In this document: positions 12,301-21,078 of the stretch, in pieces | Numbering within the stretch: the stretch's first letter is position 1 | Layout: each line of letters starts with the position of its first letter | Source of the DNA: Liolophura sinensis | Taxonomy: Eukaryota; Mollusca; Polyplacophora; Chitonida; Chitonidae | Length of the DNA stretch: 64,000 nt | Reading direction: 5' to 3' | Assembly (NCBI RefSeq): GCF_032854445.1 | Contig: NC_088301.1 | Span: 16,948,018-17,012,017, forward strand | Notes under the pieces: model-generated | What the model saw: the letters and a program-made list of their open reading frames with translations, nothing else | What the model was told of the DNA's origin: nothing | Database searches by the model: none | Translations under genes and position numbers: made by a program

Positions 12301-15300
12301 ATGGTAAAGACTTTTGTTCTCCCGGCACTGTGTCCCATTACAGTGTTCATTACTTCCACTACCATCTTGTATGTCATGTCAGGCTTAAACGAGTTCTTGC
12401 CATCATTTTCCTTCCATTCACAAGATGTGTTGGTAAAGTGTTCAGTGGGGCAGTCTGATTGCCTGTAACAGACAGGTGCAATAGAAAACCTTTTAACTTT
12501 TTAACAGCCAATAAAACCTAATTAAAAAACCAATAAAAACAGGTATATATGCTACAATTGTGTATATGAATGCAGGATTTTCTTTTATCTGTTTGGATAT
12601 GTTTTGCTCATCTGAATATGAAAGATAAAACACAGTGGGAAAATATATATAAACACAGATTTTTGCAGGTTCAATGAGCCTACTACATATACTCTATCAG
12701 TATAACAGTACTTATAGCATGTCACATGGTGATTATAGATCATAGCCTAAGAACTGTTGAAGTGTAAATTAATTTATAATGATCATGAGACAAGATATGG
12801 CTTATTTTTCACACCATCTTCTGTTTACATTAAAGCAGAAAATAATATTAAAAAGGTCCTAAAATCAAATGAAAAAGCATGAAAAGTTATTCACAAATAT
12901 GTTTTTCTTTCTTTTTTAGGAAAGGGTCATTTTTTAATATTTTTATATGGTGGGTATAATGGCAATAGTATACAGTGTGTAGTACATGTATAAGGAGACA
13001 TTGCCATGCTCAGAATGGGGGGTATAGGTACTTGATCTTCTGTCACATGATAACTTACGTGTACCTGTTGCCTTTTACTTCTATCACCCAGTATAAGGAG
13101 ACATTGACATGCTCAGGATGGTGGTACAGGTACTTGATCTTCTGTCACATGATAACTTACGTGTAACTGTTGCCTTTTACTTCTATCCCCCAGTATAAGG
13201 AGACATTGACAAGCTCAGGATGGTGGTAGTACAGGTACTTGATCTTCTGTCACATGATAACTTACCTGTACCTGTTGCCTTTTACTTCTATCACCTACTA
13301 TAAGGAGACATTGACAAGCTCAGGATGGTGGTGGTACAGATACTTGATCTTCTGTCACATGATAACTTACGTGTACCTGTTGCCTTTTACTTCTATCACC
13401 CAGTATAAGGAGACATTGACAAGCTCAGGATGGTGGTATTGGACCCCGAGATCCCAGGTGCACTTCATCCAAGCCCAATTGTGGACAACACATTCAAATG
13501 ACTTGACTTCCACTGGACGGCCTGAAACCAATAACAGCAGCCAATATAGATGTATGCAGAAACACAATTGTGAAGATCTTAATATTTGTATAAATTTTAT
13601 AATGCAAAAAAGAAAAAGGGAAGCGGTGTCATCTGTACCTTCGGAACAAGGCTGGACATGAGTACATGTAAACTGATGTCAACAAAAGTTGCATCACATT
13701 TTGACAAGGTCAGCTGATCGATACACCGTGATTCACCTTCAAACAAAACTCCCGGAATTGACCGATTTCATTGAAGAGGTTATATCAGACGTTTTGGCAA
13801 CTATTTAGCAATATTTCAAATCAAATTAACAACAGCTCAAATGTCCATGGTATATGCCTCCCCACGCCATGAGACCAAGTGCCACCCTCGACAAGACATT
13901 GATGTCAGCATAACACTCCCCAACACAGTTCCATACACAGTCTGCCTTCAGCTCGATCCAGTAGGAACTGAGACTTGCCTCTGAAGAGCACTGTCCTCCA
14001 CTGTGCAAGTGTCCAGTAGACGTGAATATTGGTCGCATCAGTGGCATCTGACACTGCCCAAGCTGCCATGAGGTCGAGGCCCTGGTGTGGTAGGCGGGCC
14101 CAGAGGCTCACCTTCCTCAGGCTGTTTCAAACTGTCTGAGCTGAAATCCGCCTTTTTCATCAGCAGTTTGTGTCGCCGGTCGGAGCCTATCTTGGAGGTA
14201 CTAGACCCTCCTGTGATAATCCTGAACGGGCATGGTAACATATGGTCGTTGGCCATGTGGGCAGTTTACAGTGCTAGCAGTCTCTCGGAAACATGTTCTT
14301 AAGCGACTAATCTTGGAATGACTCACATTCTAGTGTGCCGCCAACGCTGTTACAATGCTGTTACAGCGCTGTTACATTCAGCATGCCAATGGCATGCTCC
14401 CTCATGATCTGAATCACCTGTGGCATGTTGACAAGTGGCAAAAGCCCACATTTATGGGTGACCTTTTATTGTCTCAATTGTAAGTAATGTCCTTGCACTG
14501 GTCAGACTGGCTGACCAGTCTTTATGTTACTTTACTCACTTGAAACTGGGAAAACAAATCAATCAGTGTACAAAGTAATAATTTTTCAGGGGTGGGGTAG
14601 GGTGGGGGTTGGGGGGTGGGGGTTGGGGGGTGTCGGCATGTTTCAAGAAAGATCATTTAAACATAACATTTTTGCTTTGGGCGTTTATATTTTTATTCAG
14701 TGTAAATTTTAGGAACTTTTTTTGTGAAAGTTAATTTTGGGTGGTTTTAAAATATTAGCAAAAATTCAATTGGATATACACAACACTAATGGACTTTTTG
14801 CCCAAATCTCTGGTATACCCTATTGGTGCCTCATTTTCTTCGAACTTTACCATAAAACTTATATGTATAATATTTAATGCTTCAAAAGTTTATAGAAAAC
14901 TTTATAATGCTACCCACTTTATAAAATTTAGGAACTGTACATAATGTACATATTACTGATTTTGCACAGACAAAACTTATATTTTGCGAAAGGTAATTAT
15001 TTGAGCGAATCTACCACAATACCAAAAATTTGAAAGGATAAATTACACTGATCAATTTTTGACAAATTTTCTGATGCCTTATATTTTCTTTCAACTTACA
15101 ATGTAACTTTAACCGTTTAGTGCCAGATGTGACTTACGGTAGACATGTATTCTCTGTTTGCCCACTATCAAAGGACCCGTTGACGAATTCACCCGGCAGT
15201 AGTAGGTAGTCTCATCCTTTATCTGCGTGTCAGGTAAACGCAGGGTGACTGCTTGGGAGGCATTCTTTGTGATGTAGCGATCTGGTATTCGTGTTCCATT

Positions 15301-17920
15301 TCTCGTGAAGTACAGGTGTCTCCAGTTCTCAGTGACGCTGCTGTCAGTGATAACACAGGTAAGCACTAGCGTATCACCTATCCACACATGAGGATCTTTG
15401 GGCATCAATTCTGAAACAGGCATAAAAAACAAATAACTACACCAAATATAACTAGGGCTTACATGGTGGGCACTCCCATGTATCACCTGAAGATTAGTAC
15501 TACTCAAGTGACACAGTACGCTAAATTCTAACTGATTCATCCACCTTATAAGGCCACTTATGAAGTAAGACTATCTTATGAAGTCGCTTTTTTTTATTGT
15601 CACCAATCAGAAGACAATATCTGTGATATCTCAATAATAGGCTGTATCTCATACATTTATTCTTCTATTATTTTAACCACTCCCACTTATTCATCTCATG
15701 CATTCATATCTGTTCTGATCAAAGTGTGTTGTAAAATTGTGATAAAAATTTTTCCATTTGTCCTTAAAATGTGTCCCTTTCCCCCAGATATTTTAAAATT
15801 TTTTTTCCCTACTTTAGAGTATTCTTGCATTTTATTCAGAAAGCCAGTAATATGTAGGGCCTGGGCTATTTTTCTACAATTAAAAATACATTTGTTCGCT
15901 GGTATTCTTAACACGTAAAGAGGCTGGCCCTTTCTCCATCCTAAAATTATCTGTTCTCCCGTTAAGGTAACGTTTAGTTTGGAACTATCGTTTACCCATT
16001 CTTCACATTTTTTTCGAAAATTCTTTACAGTTGGACATTCCAGAAAAAGATGTTCAAGTGTTTCTTTGGTGGTGTCGCATATTTCACAAACATCGTCATC
16101 TTTAAGACCTATTTTATAGAGATACGATCTTCTAGCATTAGGCATTATTCTGTGTAATAATTTGTATTGAAAGTCCCTCAGTCTTGTATATTGTGTACAG
16201 TGAAATATGGAAGAAAATTTATTTGCCCAACTTATTTCTTTTAGTTCCAGATTACATTCCCATTTATCAAGAATATGCTGTTTTTTGTATGCAGGGTTTA
16301 ACACGTCATAAAACAATGATTTATTGTTTATTTACGAGTAGCAATCAACATTCTTATCTTCCGCTATAGGAGAAACACTGCCACTCCTCTCCTCCCCCTT
16401 CTCACAATGTCTTTCCTTACATTGTACTGGAAAGCTAAAATCTTATCTAGTGGACTCCAACTCTAAGCATTGGATGTTGTGTAACTTGAATAAACAACAG
16501 AAATATATGTATTGATGGACAACCAATTTAAATTGTCTTTTGAAGTACTATGTAGTATTAACAATGAAAATGAAAACCAGTGACATGGATGTACTATTGT
16601 TAGTGGAGTTGACGGCACCATGTTCTTGAAGCTACAGACCTACTTGTAGGATTATTCTGACCAGTCAAATAGAAATTTAATGCTCAGAGCTTTATACATG
16701 TATACAATACATATATCTCTACATGTAAACTGTTCTGTTTGTAATGCAAAAAAGAATTTTGGGCATTCTCTTCAAACACAATGACCACAAAAAAGTCTGT
16801 TTGGACACCACAGGCACTTTGTGGCTAATCCAATGGCATGCCTGGTTACGGACACCTTTAGTCTTAAGGATGAGAAAAATGTCTGTTTTTTATATGGCAT
16901 AATCAGATGGGCAGCCGGACTATCAAATTCAGCTGACACGTTTTTTTTTTTTAGGATACTATAAACCTGTGCCTGAAGGGTTCTGTATTAAACTTCAATT
17001 AATTTGTGAACACGTCAAAATACTATTTGGTACAGAACATTACCCTTGTCCTGCAACAGGCTGGCTATATAAGTCTGTATGCAGTACACATCTCTATACA
17101 TTTAAAACTTACATCAATACATGTTATCTGCAATATATGTACATGTAACTCATCTACATGCATCTATTTTTCTTTTCGTGTTCATCAATTTTTTTTAACC
17201 ATAGTTCAGACCAAACACAACAACAACAACAACATGTTTTCAAATACACAAAAAGACAAAAATAAGAGCTCATTAGTGAGATTATTTGGCATTGCTACAT
17301 GTAAGTCCGTCTATACTCTGTGGATTCTCAGTGCAATTGAGAGTTGTGGTGTGGCTTTGCAGCGTGGCTTATTTTTAAAAATGTTAACCGATACATTTCC
17401 TCAGTCAGAAAGTCAATATTTTTAAGAAGGCTTTCACACTGTAACTCTCCTGGATGCACCACTTGACAGATAGATGAGTTACATATTCAGGTGCTGCAAC
17501 TACTTACATATTAAAACATTTAGAGCATGTAAATGTATATTACTTTCTGGTCAGTGGCTTTAACATCCTTGTGCACTTTACAGTGTATGTAATGTAACAC
17601 CTAGGACGCTGAATGAATTATTAAATACAAAGCATACATTTAGGATTAACATGCATGTTCTCAAAGCACAGCGGAGAACAAAATTCTCTATTGAACTCAT
17701 CGCTCCTTTCCACTCTTTTTCTGGGTACATGTTATGATCAGGTCAAATTTAACTGAAATACATTTCCACACTTTTTTAATACTATACCATACATGTATGT
17801 ACAATCAATGAGACAACACTTACTGCCATGCGTTGGTATAAATAAGGAGGATCCCTGAGTGAGAAACCAGACGAAGACAGTATATGCACACAGAAAAGAG
17901 TGCTCCGTTGTTGTGCCCAT
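602..17920 (-). CDS. gp130/IL6ST-like class I cytokine receptor, 13 coding exons, 3' end beyond left edge
   Basis: Cell-surface receptor of the gp130/LIFR/domeless group, expected to bind a helical cytokine and signal through JAK-STAT. Coding exons: 17824-17920, 15138-15410, 13371-13521, 12284-12462, 10665-10810, 7831-7984, 7163-7254, 5857-6070, 5424-5578, 3811-3988, 2423-2587, 1345-1494, 602-695. All have AG/GT borders and their phases join without a break, giving 682 residues and two bases. Order: signal peptide (about 1-26), Ig domain (33-123), cytokine-binding FN3 pair (124-333) with the C-x-W and paired-Cys pattern, three further FN3 domains (334-435, 436-546, 547-651), transmembrane helix (about 660-681). 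This matches human gp130 domain for domain, including the VKP linker between D2 and D3. The WSXWS box is degenerate. The cytoplasmic part with JAK Box1/2 lies left of base 1, so signalling is inferred. It could equally be called a LIFR-like or domeless-like receptor. Confidence 0.92.
845..1085. repeat. Dispersed repeat R1, copy 1
   Basis: Shares ATCAGATGAAAGA, GTTATTTGCAAATAT-like and TTCTAAATAAG...TGATGCATGT text in the same order with 12830-12970 and 40630-40855. No terminal repeats were seen. Confidence 0.6.
1345..1494 (-). CDS. Receptor exon: second half of FN3 domain D6
   Basis: Encodes residues 602-651: TEYTLVDLKDQKRYFVSLQA and VTEAGLGPATPW. This matches gp130 TEYTLSSL...YMVRMAAYTDEGG. 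Acceptor CTCCAG, donor ACAG|GTGAGA, phase 1. Confidence 0.92.
2423..2587 (-). CDS. Receptor exon: first half of FN3 domain D6
   Basis: Encodes residues 547-601: VPTKSPKSFRFDDEKGDLSL, KVRWDRYTCEESGPVLYYNL, TYCQQE. It parallels gp130 PSKGPTVR...AVLEWDQL. Acceptor ATCCAG, donor CTTG|GTAATC, phase 1. Confidence 0.9.
3283..3363. repeat. (TA)n then (TG)n microsatellite
   Basis: About 50 bases of alternating AT, then ATCT units and GTGTGT. In the receptor intron between the D5 and D6 exons. Confidence 0.95.
3362..3535. repeat. Dispersed repeat R2, copy 1
   Basis: Close to 30128-30312 across CACAT.GTTAGA.CA.CTAATG, CTAAAAGGCTGG.AAAGAAATG and GTCCCAAAT. Confidence 0.65.
3580..3650 (-). mobile_element. 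SINE family A, tail fragment
   Basis: Only the TTATTTATT tail and GTTTTATGCAATACTCAAGA part remain. Confidence 0.75.
3811..3988 (-). CDS. Receptor exon: second half of FN3 domain D5
   Basis: Encodes residues 488-546, with LQWVSVPASHTNHSLVLPAV, DDYLFGISADTPKYSSGLIW and a short end. The strand order fits an FN3 C-terminal half. Acceptor TTTCAG, donor AGGG|GTGAGT, phase 1. Confidence 0.88.
4077..4341 (-). mobile_element. SINE family A, full length, with target-site duplication
   Basis: Full head, body and tail. Both sides carry the same 15 bases, GCAAACTGATATGTA, at 4062-4076 and 4342-4356, so this insertion is intact and fairly young. Confidence 0.95.
4448..4595 (+). mobile_element. SINE family A, 5'-truncated
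   Basis: Body from GATCCGTGGGAAGG to the AAATAAATAAATAAAT tail, opposite in orientation to the neighbouring full copy. Confidence 0.85.
4745..5036 (-). mobile_element. tRNA-related SINE, second family (B-like)
   Basis: On the minus strand an A box TGACCTAGTGCTTAGAGTGT and a B box CGGATCAAATCTGG lie at usual tRNA spacing, followed by a non-tRNA body. Confidence 0.6.
5424..5578 (-). CDS. Receptor exon: first half of FN3 domain D5
   Basis: Encodes residues 436-487: KPGTPEGFYVKGNGTDRR, IVEIFWDKPTVN, ETYTIYYCQAWKGNKTC. The FN3 tryptophan lies in IFWDKP. The Y-C-Q-A-W...T-C text parallels gp130 E-W-C...P-C in D5. Acceptor CTCCAG, donor CGG|GTAAGA, phase 0. Confidence 0.88.
5857..6070 (-). CDS. 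Receptor exon: second half of FN3 domain D4
   Basis: Encodes residues 365-435: PVPEKERNGVITAYHISVNG is the usual FN3 N-G-x-I-x-x-Y strand, and HYVVRVRASTKVGLSP is the F strand with the A-x-T-x-x-G-x-S turn. Acceptor TTCCAG, donor AGAA|GTAAGT, phase 1. Confidence 0.92.
6556..6650 (+). repeat. Dispersed repeat with GCGCCACGTCGGCAATTT core, copy 1
   Basis: GAATGAATGA...CTTAGCGCCAC.T.GGCA...TCAGCCATAT.GTGG is also found, degenerate, at 46136-46200. Confidence 0.5.
7163..7254 (-). CDS. Receptor exon: first half of FN3 domain D4
   Basis: Encodes residues 334-364: VPSAAPVLTPGSYRE, then NCRIVTVYWK. It corresponds to gp130 PSKAPSFW...TVQLVWK. The acceptor is AATAG and the donor AAG|GTTTGT, phase 0. 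The exon is short and was recognised by phase and homology. Confidence 0.8.
7831..7984 (-). CDS. Receptor exon: second half of D3 with degenerate WSXWS box
   Basis: Encodes residues 283-333: SWDTTEELVQMVDLCGLYPS, then QYRITVRCRPRDYDKFFSDI. This matches the gp130 text R-I-R-C...G-Y-W-S-D-W-S, but FFSDIA stands where WSDWS is expected, so both tryptophans are absent. Donor GATG|GTGAGC, phase 1. Confidence 0.9.
8085..8229 (-). mobile_element. SINE family A, partial and degenerate
   Basis: Tail and body (CATTGGTGTTTGACACTG through GGTTGCTGGCAGACCTT). The tRNA head is missing. Confidence 0.8.
8316..10318. repeat. Minisatellite, 25-bp unit, about 80 copies
   Basis: Unit ACTGATACTGCAGTAGTAGA + ACACC. 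Length fits 77 units of 25 bp and three of 26 bp. The 26-bp variants (GCAGAACAACCCC) start at 8531, 8782 and 9783, i.e. 10 and 40 units apart plus one base, which suggests block duplication. All three minus-strand frames stay open because the unit has no stop in any of them. The array lies wholly inside the intron between the two halves of receptor domain D3. Confidence 0.97.
10665..10810 (-). CDS. Receptor exon: first half of FN3 domain D3
   Basis: Encodes residues 234-282, starting with the VKPAKARELVAQ linker and continuing with TTCLTVKWRNSKKHY and the CEVNLTSKWNLVEK strand. The donor is AAG|GTGAAG, weaker than the others but in the right phase. The 25-bp minisatellite fills the next intron. 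Confidence 0.85.
11127..11152. repeat. Perfect 12-bp inverted repeat
   Basis: CTCATCTTACGT, two bases, ACGTAAGATGAG. Intronic. It could form a short hairpin. No terminator role is implied in this genome. Confidence 0.8.
11270..12110. repeat. Degenerate dispersed repeats with AGGTCAAGGT and CAAAACTT motifs
   Basis: Several blocks of AAGGTCAAGGT...AAATCA..AGG.TTC and TCAACTGTTCAAGAG recur within this intron stretch in more than one copy. No element ends could be set. No exon was seen here. Confidence 0.4.
12284..12462 (-). CDS. Receptor exon: second half of domain D2
   Basis: Encodes residues 174-233. SDCPTEHFTNTSCEWKEND supplies the second conserved cysteine pair, followed by TYKMVVEVMN and the linker towards IVKPAK. 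The acceptor is TTACAG and the donor ATTG|GTGAG, phase 1. The text aligns with gp130 D2 around its DC...TSC motif. Confidence 0.9.
12830..12970. repeat. Dispersed repeat R1, copy 2
   Basis: AAAATCAAATGAAAAAGCAT and GAAAAGTTATTCACAAATAT follow the pattern of the copies at 845 and 40630. Confidence 0.5.
12990..13425 (-). repeat. Tandem duplication of an exon end with its 5' splice site
   Basis: About four copies of a 102-105 bp unit made of the last 60 or so bases of receptor exon 13371-13521, its GTAAG donor and about 35 bases of intron. Donor motifs (CTTAC on the + strand) fall at 13366-13370, 13261-13265, 13156-13160 and 13054-13058. Unit lengths are multiples of three. Confidence 0.9.
13371..13521 (-). 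CDS. Receptor exon: first half of cytokine-binding domain D2
   Basis: Encodes residues 124-174, with FECVVHNWAWMKCTWDLG, the C-x(9)-C-x-W signature of class I cytokine receptors. It ends in phase 2 at AC|GTAAG. The last 60 bases of this exon and its donor are repeated in tandem in the following intron (12990-13425). Reading past the donor meets TAA at once. Confidence 0.93.
13640..14520 (-). mobile_element. Decayed Tc1/mariner-like element
   Basis: Minus-strand text WTLAQWRTVLF, LDRAEGRLCMELCWG and ALGLMAWGGIYHG corresponds to W-T-x-x-Q-W-x-x-V-L-F-S-D-E-S and V-M-V-W-G-G-I of Tc1 transposases. The first catalytic Asp region reads RGKSQF, and the frame is broken in several places, so it is inactive. 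End points are approximate. It lies in the receptor intron between the Ig and D2 exons. Confidence 0.8.
14588..14632 (+). other. G-rich tract, possible quadruplex
   Basis: At least six runs of three to six G with loops of one to three bases. It lies on the strand opposite to transcription of the receptor. Confidence 0.6.
15138..15410 (-). CDS. Receptor exon: Ig-like domain D1
   Basis: Encodes residues 33-123. It has the Ig pair of cysteines (LTCVITD and the DETTYYCRV tail with the D-x-x-x-Y-x-C signature), the strand text WRHLYFTRNGTR, and several N-x-S/T sites. The acceptor is TTTCAG and the donor C|GTAAGT (phase 1). It corresponds to the N-terminal Ig domain of gp130 and G-CSFR. Confidence 0.92.
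15588..16318 (-). mobile_element. 5'-truncated LINE, C-terminal part of ORF2
   Basis: An open frame of about 206 codons (stop near 15696) contains RDFQYKLLHRIMPNARRSYL, YKIGLKDDDVCEICDTTKET and LEHLFLECP. This is the C-x2-C...H-x4-C zinc-binding end of non-LTR reverse transcriptases, like the L1/Tx1 type. The RT core is absent. It ends near an AATAAAAAAAA run. Same strand as the host gene, within the signal-to-Ig intron. Confidence 0.88.
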
Positions 17921-18057
17921 GATACTATCTGTGATCTCTGTTCATTGCTATGAGAAGTTTGTATCTCTCTCTACTCCAGGGGGCTTTATCGAAACTTTCT
18001 TTCTGCCAGCGCAACATGGCCTCCTCTAGTTTACATTGGCATGAGGCAATATCATTC
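17824..18057 (-). CDS. Receptor exon: 5' UTR, start codon and signal peptide
   Basis: The acceptor at 18058 follows a long pyrimidine tract ending CACAG. The start ATG is at 17918-17920 with A at -3 and G at +4. It encodes MGTTTEHSFLCAYTVFVWFL and then a short polar stretch, a plausible signal peptide of about 26 residues. The donor is A|GTAAGT at 17823, phase 1, which matches the Ig exon. About 137 bases of 5' UTR precede the ATG and contain three upstream ATGs. This start was chosen because it is the only ATG that gives a hydrophobic leader in the right phase. Confidence 0.82.
17925..18017 (-). promoter_or_regulatory. Upstream ORF of 30 codons in the receptor 5' UTR
   Basis: A short ORF starts MLRWQKESFD and ends with TAG only four bases before the receptor ATG. 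Two shorter ATG ORFs lie just upstream in the same exon. Such uORFs usually reduce translation of the main frame. That role is inferred. Confidence 0.5.
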
Positions 18058-19089
18058 CTGTGAAAAAAAAAAAATACATAAAAAACTTTAGTTGTTTGTT
18101 TTAATATTTAAACAGTTGATGTTGTATTAATTGCCAAATATCTCAAGACACATGTACATGTAAATAAACGACTATTAAAGAGTCCTCAGGCTCAACAGGT
18201 ACATGTACATATGTAGAAGGAGATATGCTGTATGTGTACCTTAATTCCTACCGGTTTCACAAACATCAGACAGAGATAAAAGCCAGAGTCCATGTATTTA
18301 TTCATAGCATTTTATTGCTGATTACAACTTCATAGTGGTACTAAAATTTTTTTCATTTTAATCAGGTTAATATATACACATACATTTATTACTTACGAAG
18401 GCGTCAGCCTTTATGGGTGAAGGAAACTATACTATGGGCAAACAAGAAATGCTTGGCAAGTTTAATGACACACCTTCCCAGACCTGTAAGTGTATGTGTA
18501 ACAAAAAGATTCTGACACAATATTAAATGGTGGAAGACTATCACAAATATTCAACCAATGTCTGATTGCATGTAGAATGTACAGTAGGATTACCTGAACA
18601 TCACATGCATCTAGAGTAAGCAATACATCTACATACACATACATATCCAACAAATGAAGGCTAGAATCCAGCCATAACTGGGCCACATGAATACTGTATG
18701 AATTAAGGGCATCAATTTGCTGGTTTGCCACCAGTGATGGTTACAGGTTGGTTTGTAACACCATACTCAGGTTCTAACATCTTTGGCTATTGTGCTTTAC
18801 TTACAATCACATGTATGCATAGCGTTTAAACTGGGCTGACTATAATTATCACCAGAGGCAAAATTAGGCTGTCAAATTGGCTAGTTATGACAGCCTAAAT
18901 TACAGGAAATGATTACGCTTATACTATGAGGGTAAACTAACATCGTGGGTATACAGATCTCACTACACGCACTATGGCCATGGGCAGAGTTATGTCTGAC
19001 CGAGTTACACACATACACATAATACATACTAGAATACACATACACAGATCAGGGCATTCAAACCGTGCACCTGATTGTCATCACAGTTT

Positions 19090-19437
19090 AAACGGCCACA
19101 ATAGCACAGTTGGTAGAAAGTCTGCTTTGGGAGCGGTAGATCCACGGTCAATTCTGTGTCAAGTCACACATAAGACCTTAAAAGAGGAAGTTGTAACTTC
19201 GTCCCTTGGCGTTCAGCATGAAGGGGATAGTACAACGACTGCTTGACCCGTATCTGTATAATGGCTCGGGCAGGGCGGTTTACTTGCCTTCGGTAAGGCG
19301 TCTCAGATAAAAGAGCAGTGGAAATCCGTCCTGCAACAAGGAGGCACATCACATGCACTCTACAGATTCCTATGTTGTCGTATGACTGAAAAACTTAAGT
19401 ACGACGTTAAACCCCAAGCACTCACTCACTCATTACA
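19090..19437 (+). mobile_element. SINE family B, full length
   Basis: tRNA-like head (TAGCACAGTTGGTAGAAAGT, B-box-like GGTCAATTCTG), a body with TCCCTTGGCGTTCAGCATGA, and a tail AAGTACGACGTTAAACCCCA followed by CACTCACTCACT. Confidence 0.85.
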
Positions 19438-19761
19438 GTTTAAATGTGAATAACAAATGTACAGATAAACATTGATTGTCAGAAATGGATGATCATCCAT
19501 AGGTGTGCAAAACACTTTTTAACTTGTTCATCCTGCATTATATGTACTACATCACCAATTTTATTATTAACATATTGTAAATACGTTTATCATTATGGTC
19601 ATTGGTGTCATGTACATGTAACAAAGTTTACAACACTTTATTTTCAAGCCAGTACTATGGTGTGCATGGTATAAATTGACAAAGGGCATGTGATTTACCC
19701 TGAAGGCTGAACTCTAACCAGTTTTCTCTATCTAAACACATGTAGCCAAGAGCCTATATTT

Positions 19762-20038
19762 ACTTTATTTATCAATTTAATTGGTGTTTTATGCCATACT
19801 CAAAAATATTTCACTTTTTCGACGGTGGCCAGCTATATAGTGGGAGGAAATTTAACCAGTCAGAGCCTCACGGAAAACCATGACCATCTGCAGTTTGCTT
19901 AAAGATCTTTTCATGCACATATTGCCGGAGAGGAAGCCAGCATGAGCTAGATTTGAACTTACAGCGACCAAACTGATGAGCGGCTCCTGGGTCATTGCAT
20001 CGTGCTGGCACACTAACAATCTCAGCCACAGAGGCCCC
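19762..20038 (-). mobile_element. SINE family A, near full length
   Basis: Tail, body and tRNA head (TCTCAGCCACAGAGGCCCC on the + strand) are all present, with scattered changes. Confidence 0.9.
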
Positions 20039-20677
20039 CACCCCGACCAACGCTCACATTAGCCTATGGCCAGGTCTCAAAAGACCATGTGCAAAGATTA
20101 AACACAAGTATAAACAGATTATGACATTTTATGTAAAAGTGTGTACAACTTCATGCGCATGCCACACGTTAAATAGTCTGAACTGGTACATACAAGTATC
20201 CATACAGTAGCCTTCAGGGTACAAATGACCAACATTAACCCACAGCCAGGTCTCAAAAGACCATAAGCTTAAACAGACAAATGTGACATTTCACACTGGC
20301 ACTAAATGTGGCCTCAGAGCAATCACTGGTGGCAGTTCATACTTTACATATACATTTGTAAGTGTAATACGTTAACTGTACATGTGTATATGCATTAAAG
20401 CATGAAGCTAGCAAGTGTATTGTATTATCAACTCTGGTTCTGTACAGCACCTCTACTGCCCGCCATGTCTTTATAGTGCTAGAGGTCTAGCTGACAACTC
20501 CAACTCTATTCAGGGTTTACAAAGAGATCAATGGTCATCCCACATTTCCAAGAGGTTAAGGTATTTATCACACAGACAAAACCCACACATCACAAAAGAT
20601 TACAGGAACAGTAGTTGACTTTAATTGCTGACCCTGCAGACACATTGGTTCCAACAATTTAACAATGGAGGCAGTTA

Positions 20678-21078
20678 ACACTGAACAATTCCCTGGAGTG
20701 CATACACTGCAGTTAAGGGCAGAGAATCTTCATATACGCAGTACATATAGGTGTAGACACTGACAGTTCCCTGGAGTGCATACACTACAACTAAAGGCAG
20801 AGAATCTTCGTGTACACTGTACATATAGGTGTAGACACTGACAGTTCCCTGGAGTGCATACACTACAGCTAAAGGCAGAGAATCTTCATGTACACTGTAC
20901 ATATAGGTGTAGACACTGACAGTTCACTGACAGTTCCCTAGACTGTATACACTACAGCTAAAGGCAGAGAATCTTCGTGTACACTGTACATATAGGTGTA
21001 GACACTGACAGTTCCCTGGAGTGCATACACTGCAGTTAAAGGCAGAGAATCTTCATGTACACTGTACAATGGTGTTGA
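20678..21078. repeat. Tandem repeat, 77-79 bp unit, about five copies
   Basis: ACAGTTCCCTGGAGTGCATA ... AAAGGCAGAGAATCTTC ... ACATATAGGTGTAGACACTG. The fourth copy carries a short extra duplication. Confidence 0.92.

Noticed and set aside
17925-18057. Protein-like 43-codon frame ending in a stop, first taken as the last exon of another gene
   Set aside because: The same exon continues to an ATG with a signal peptide and a donor that fits the Ig exon, so this part is 5' UTR with uORFs.
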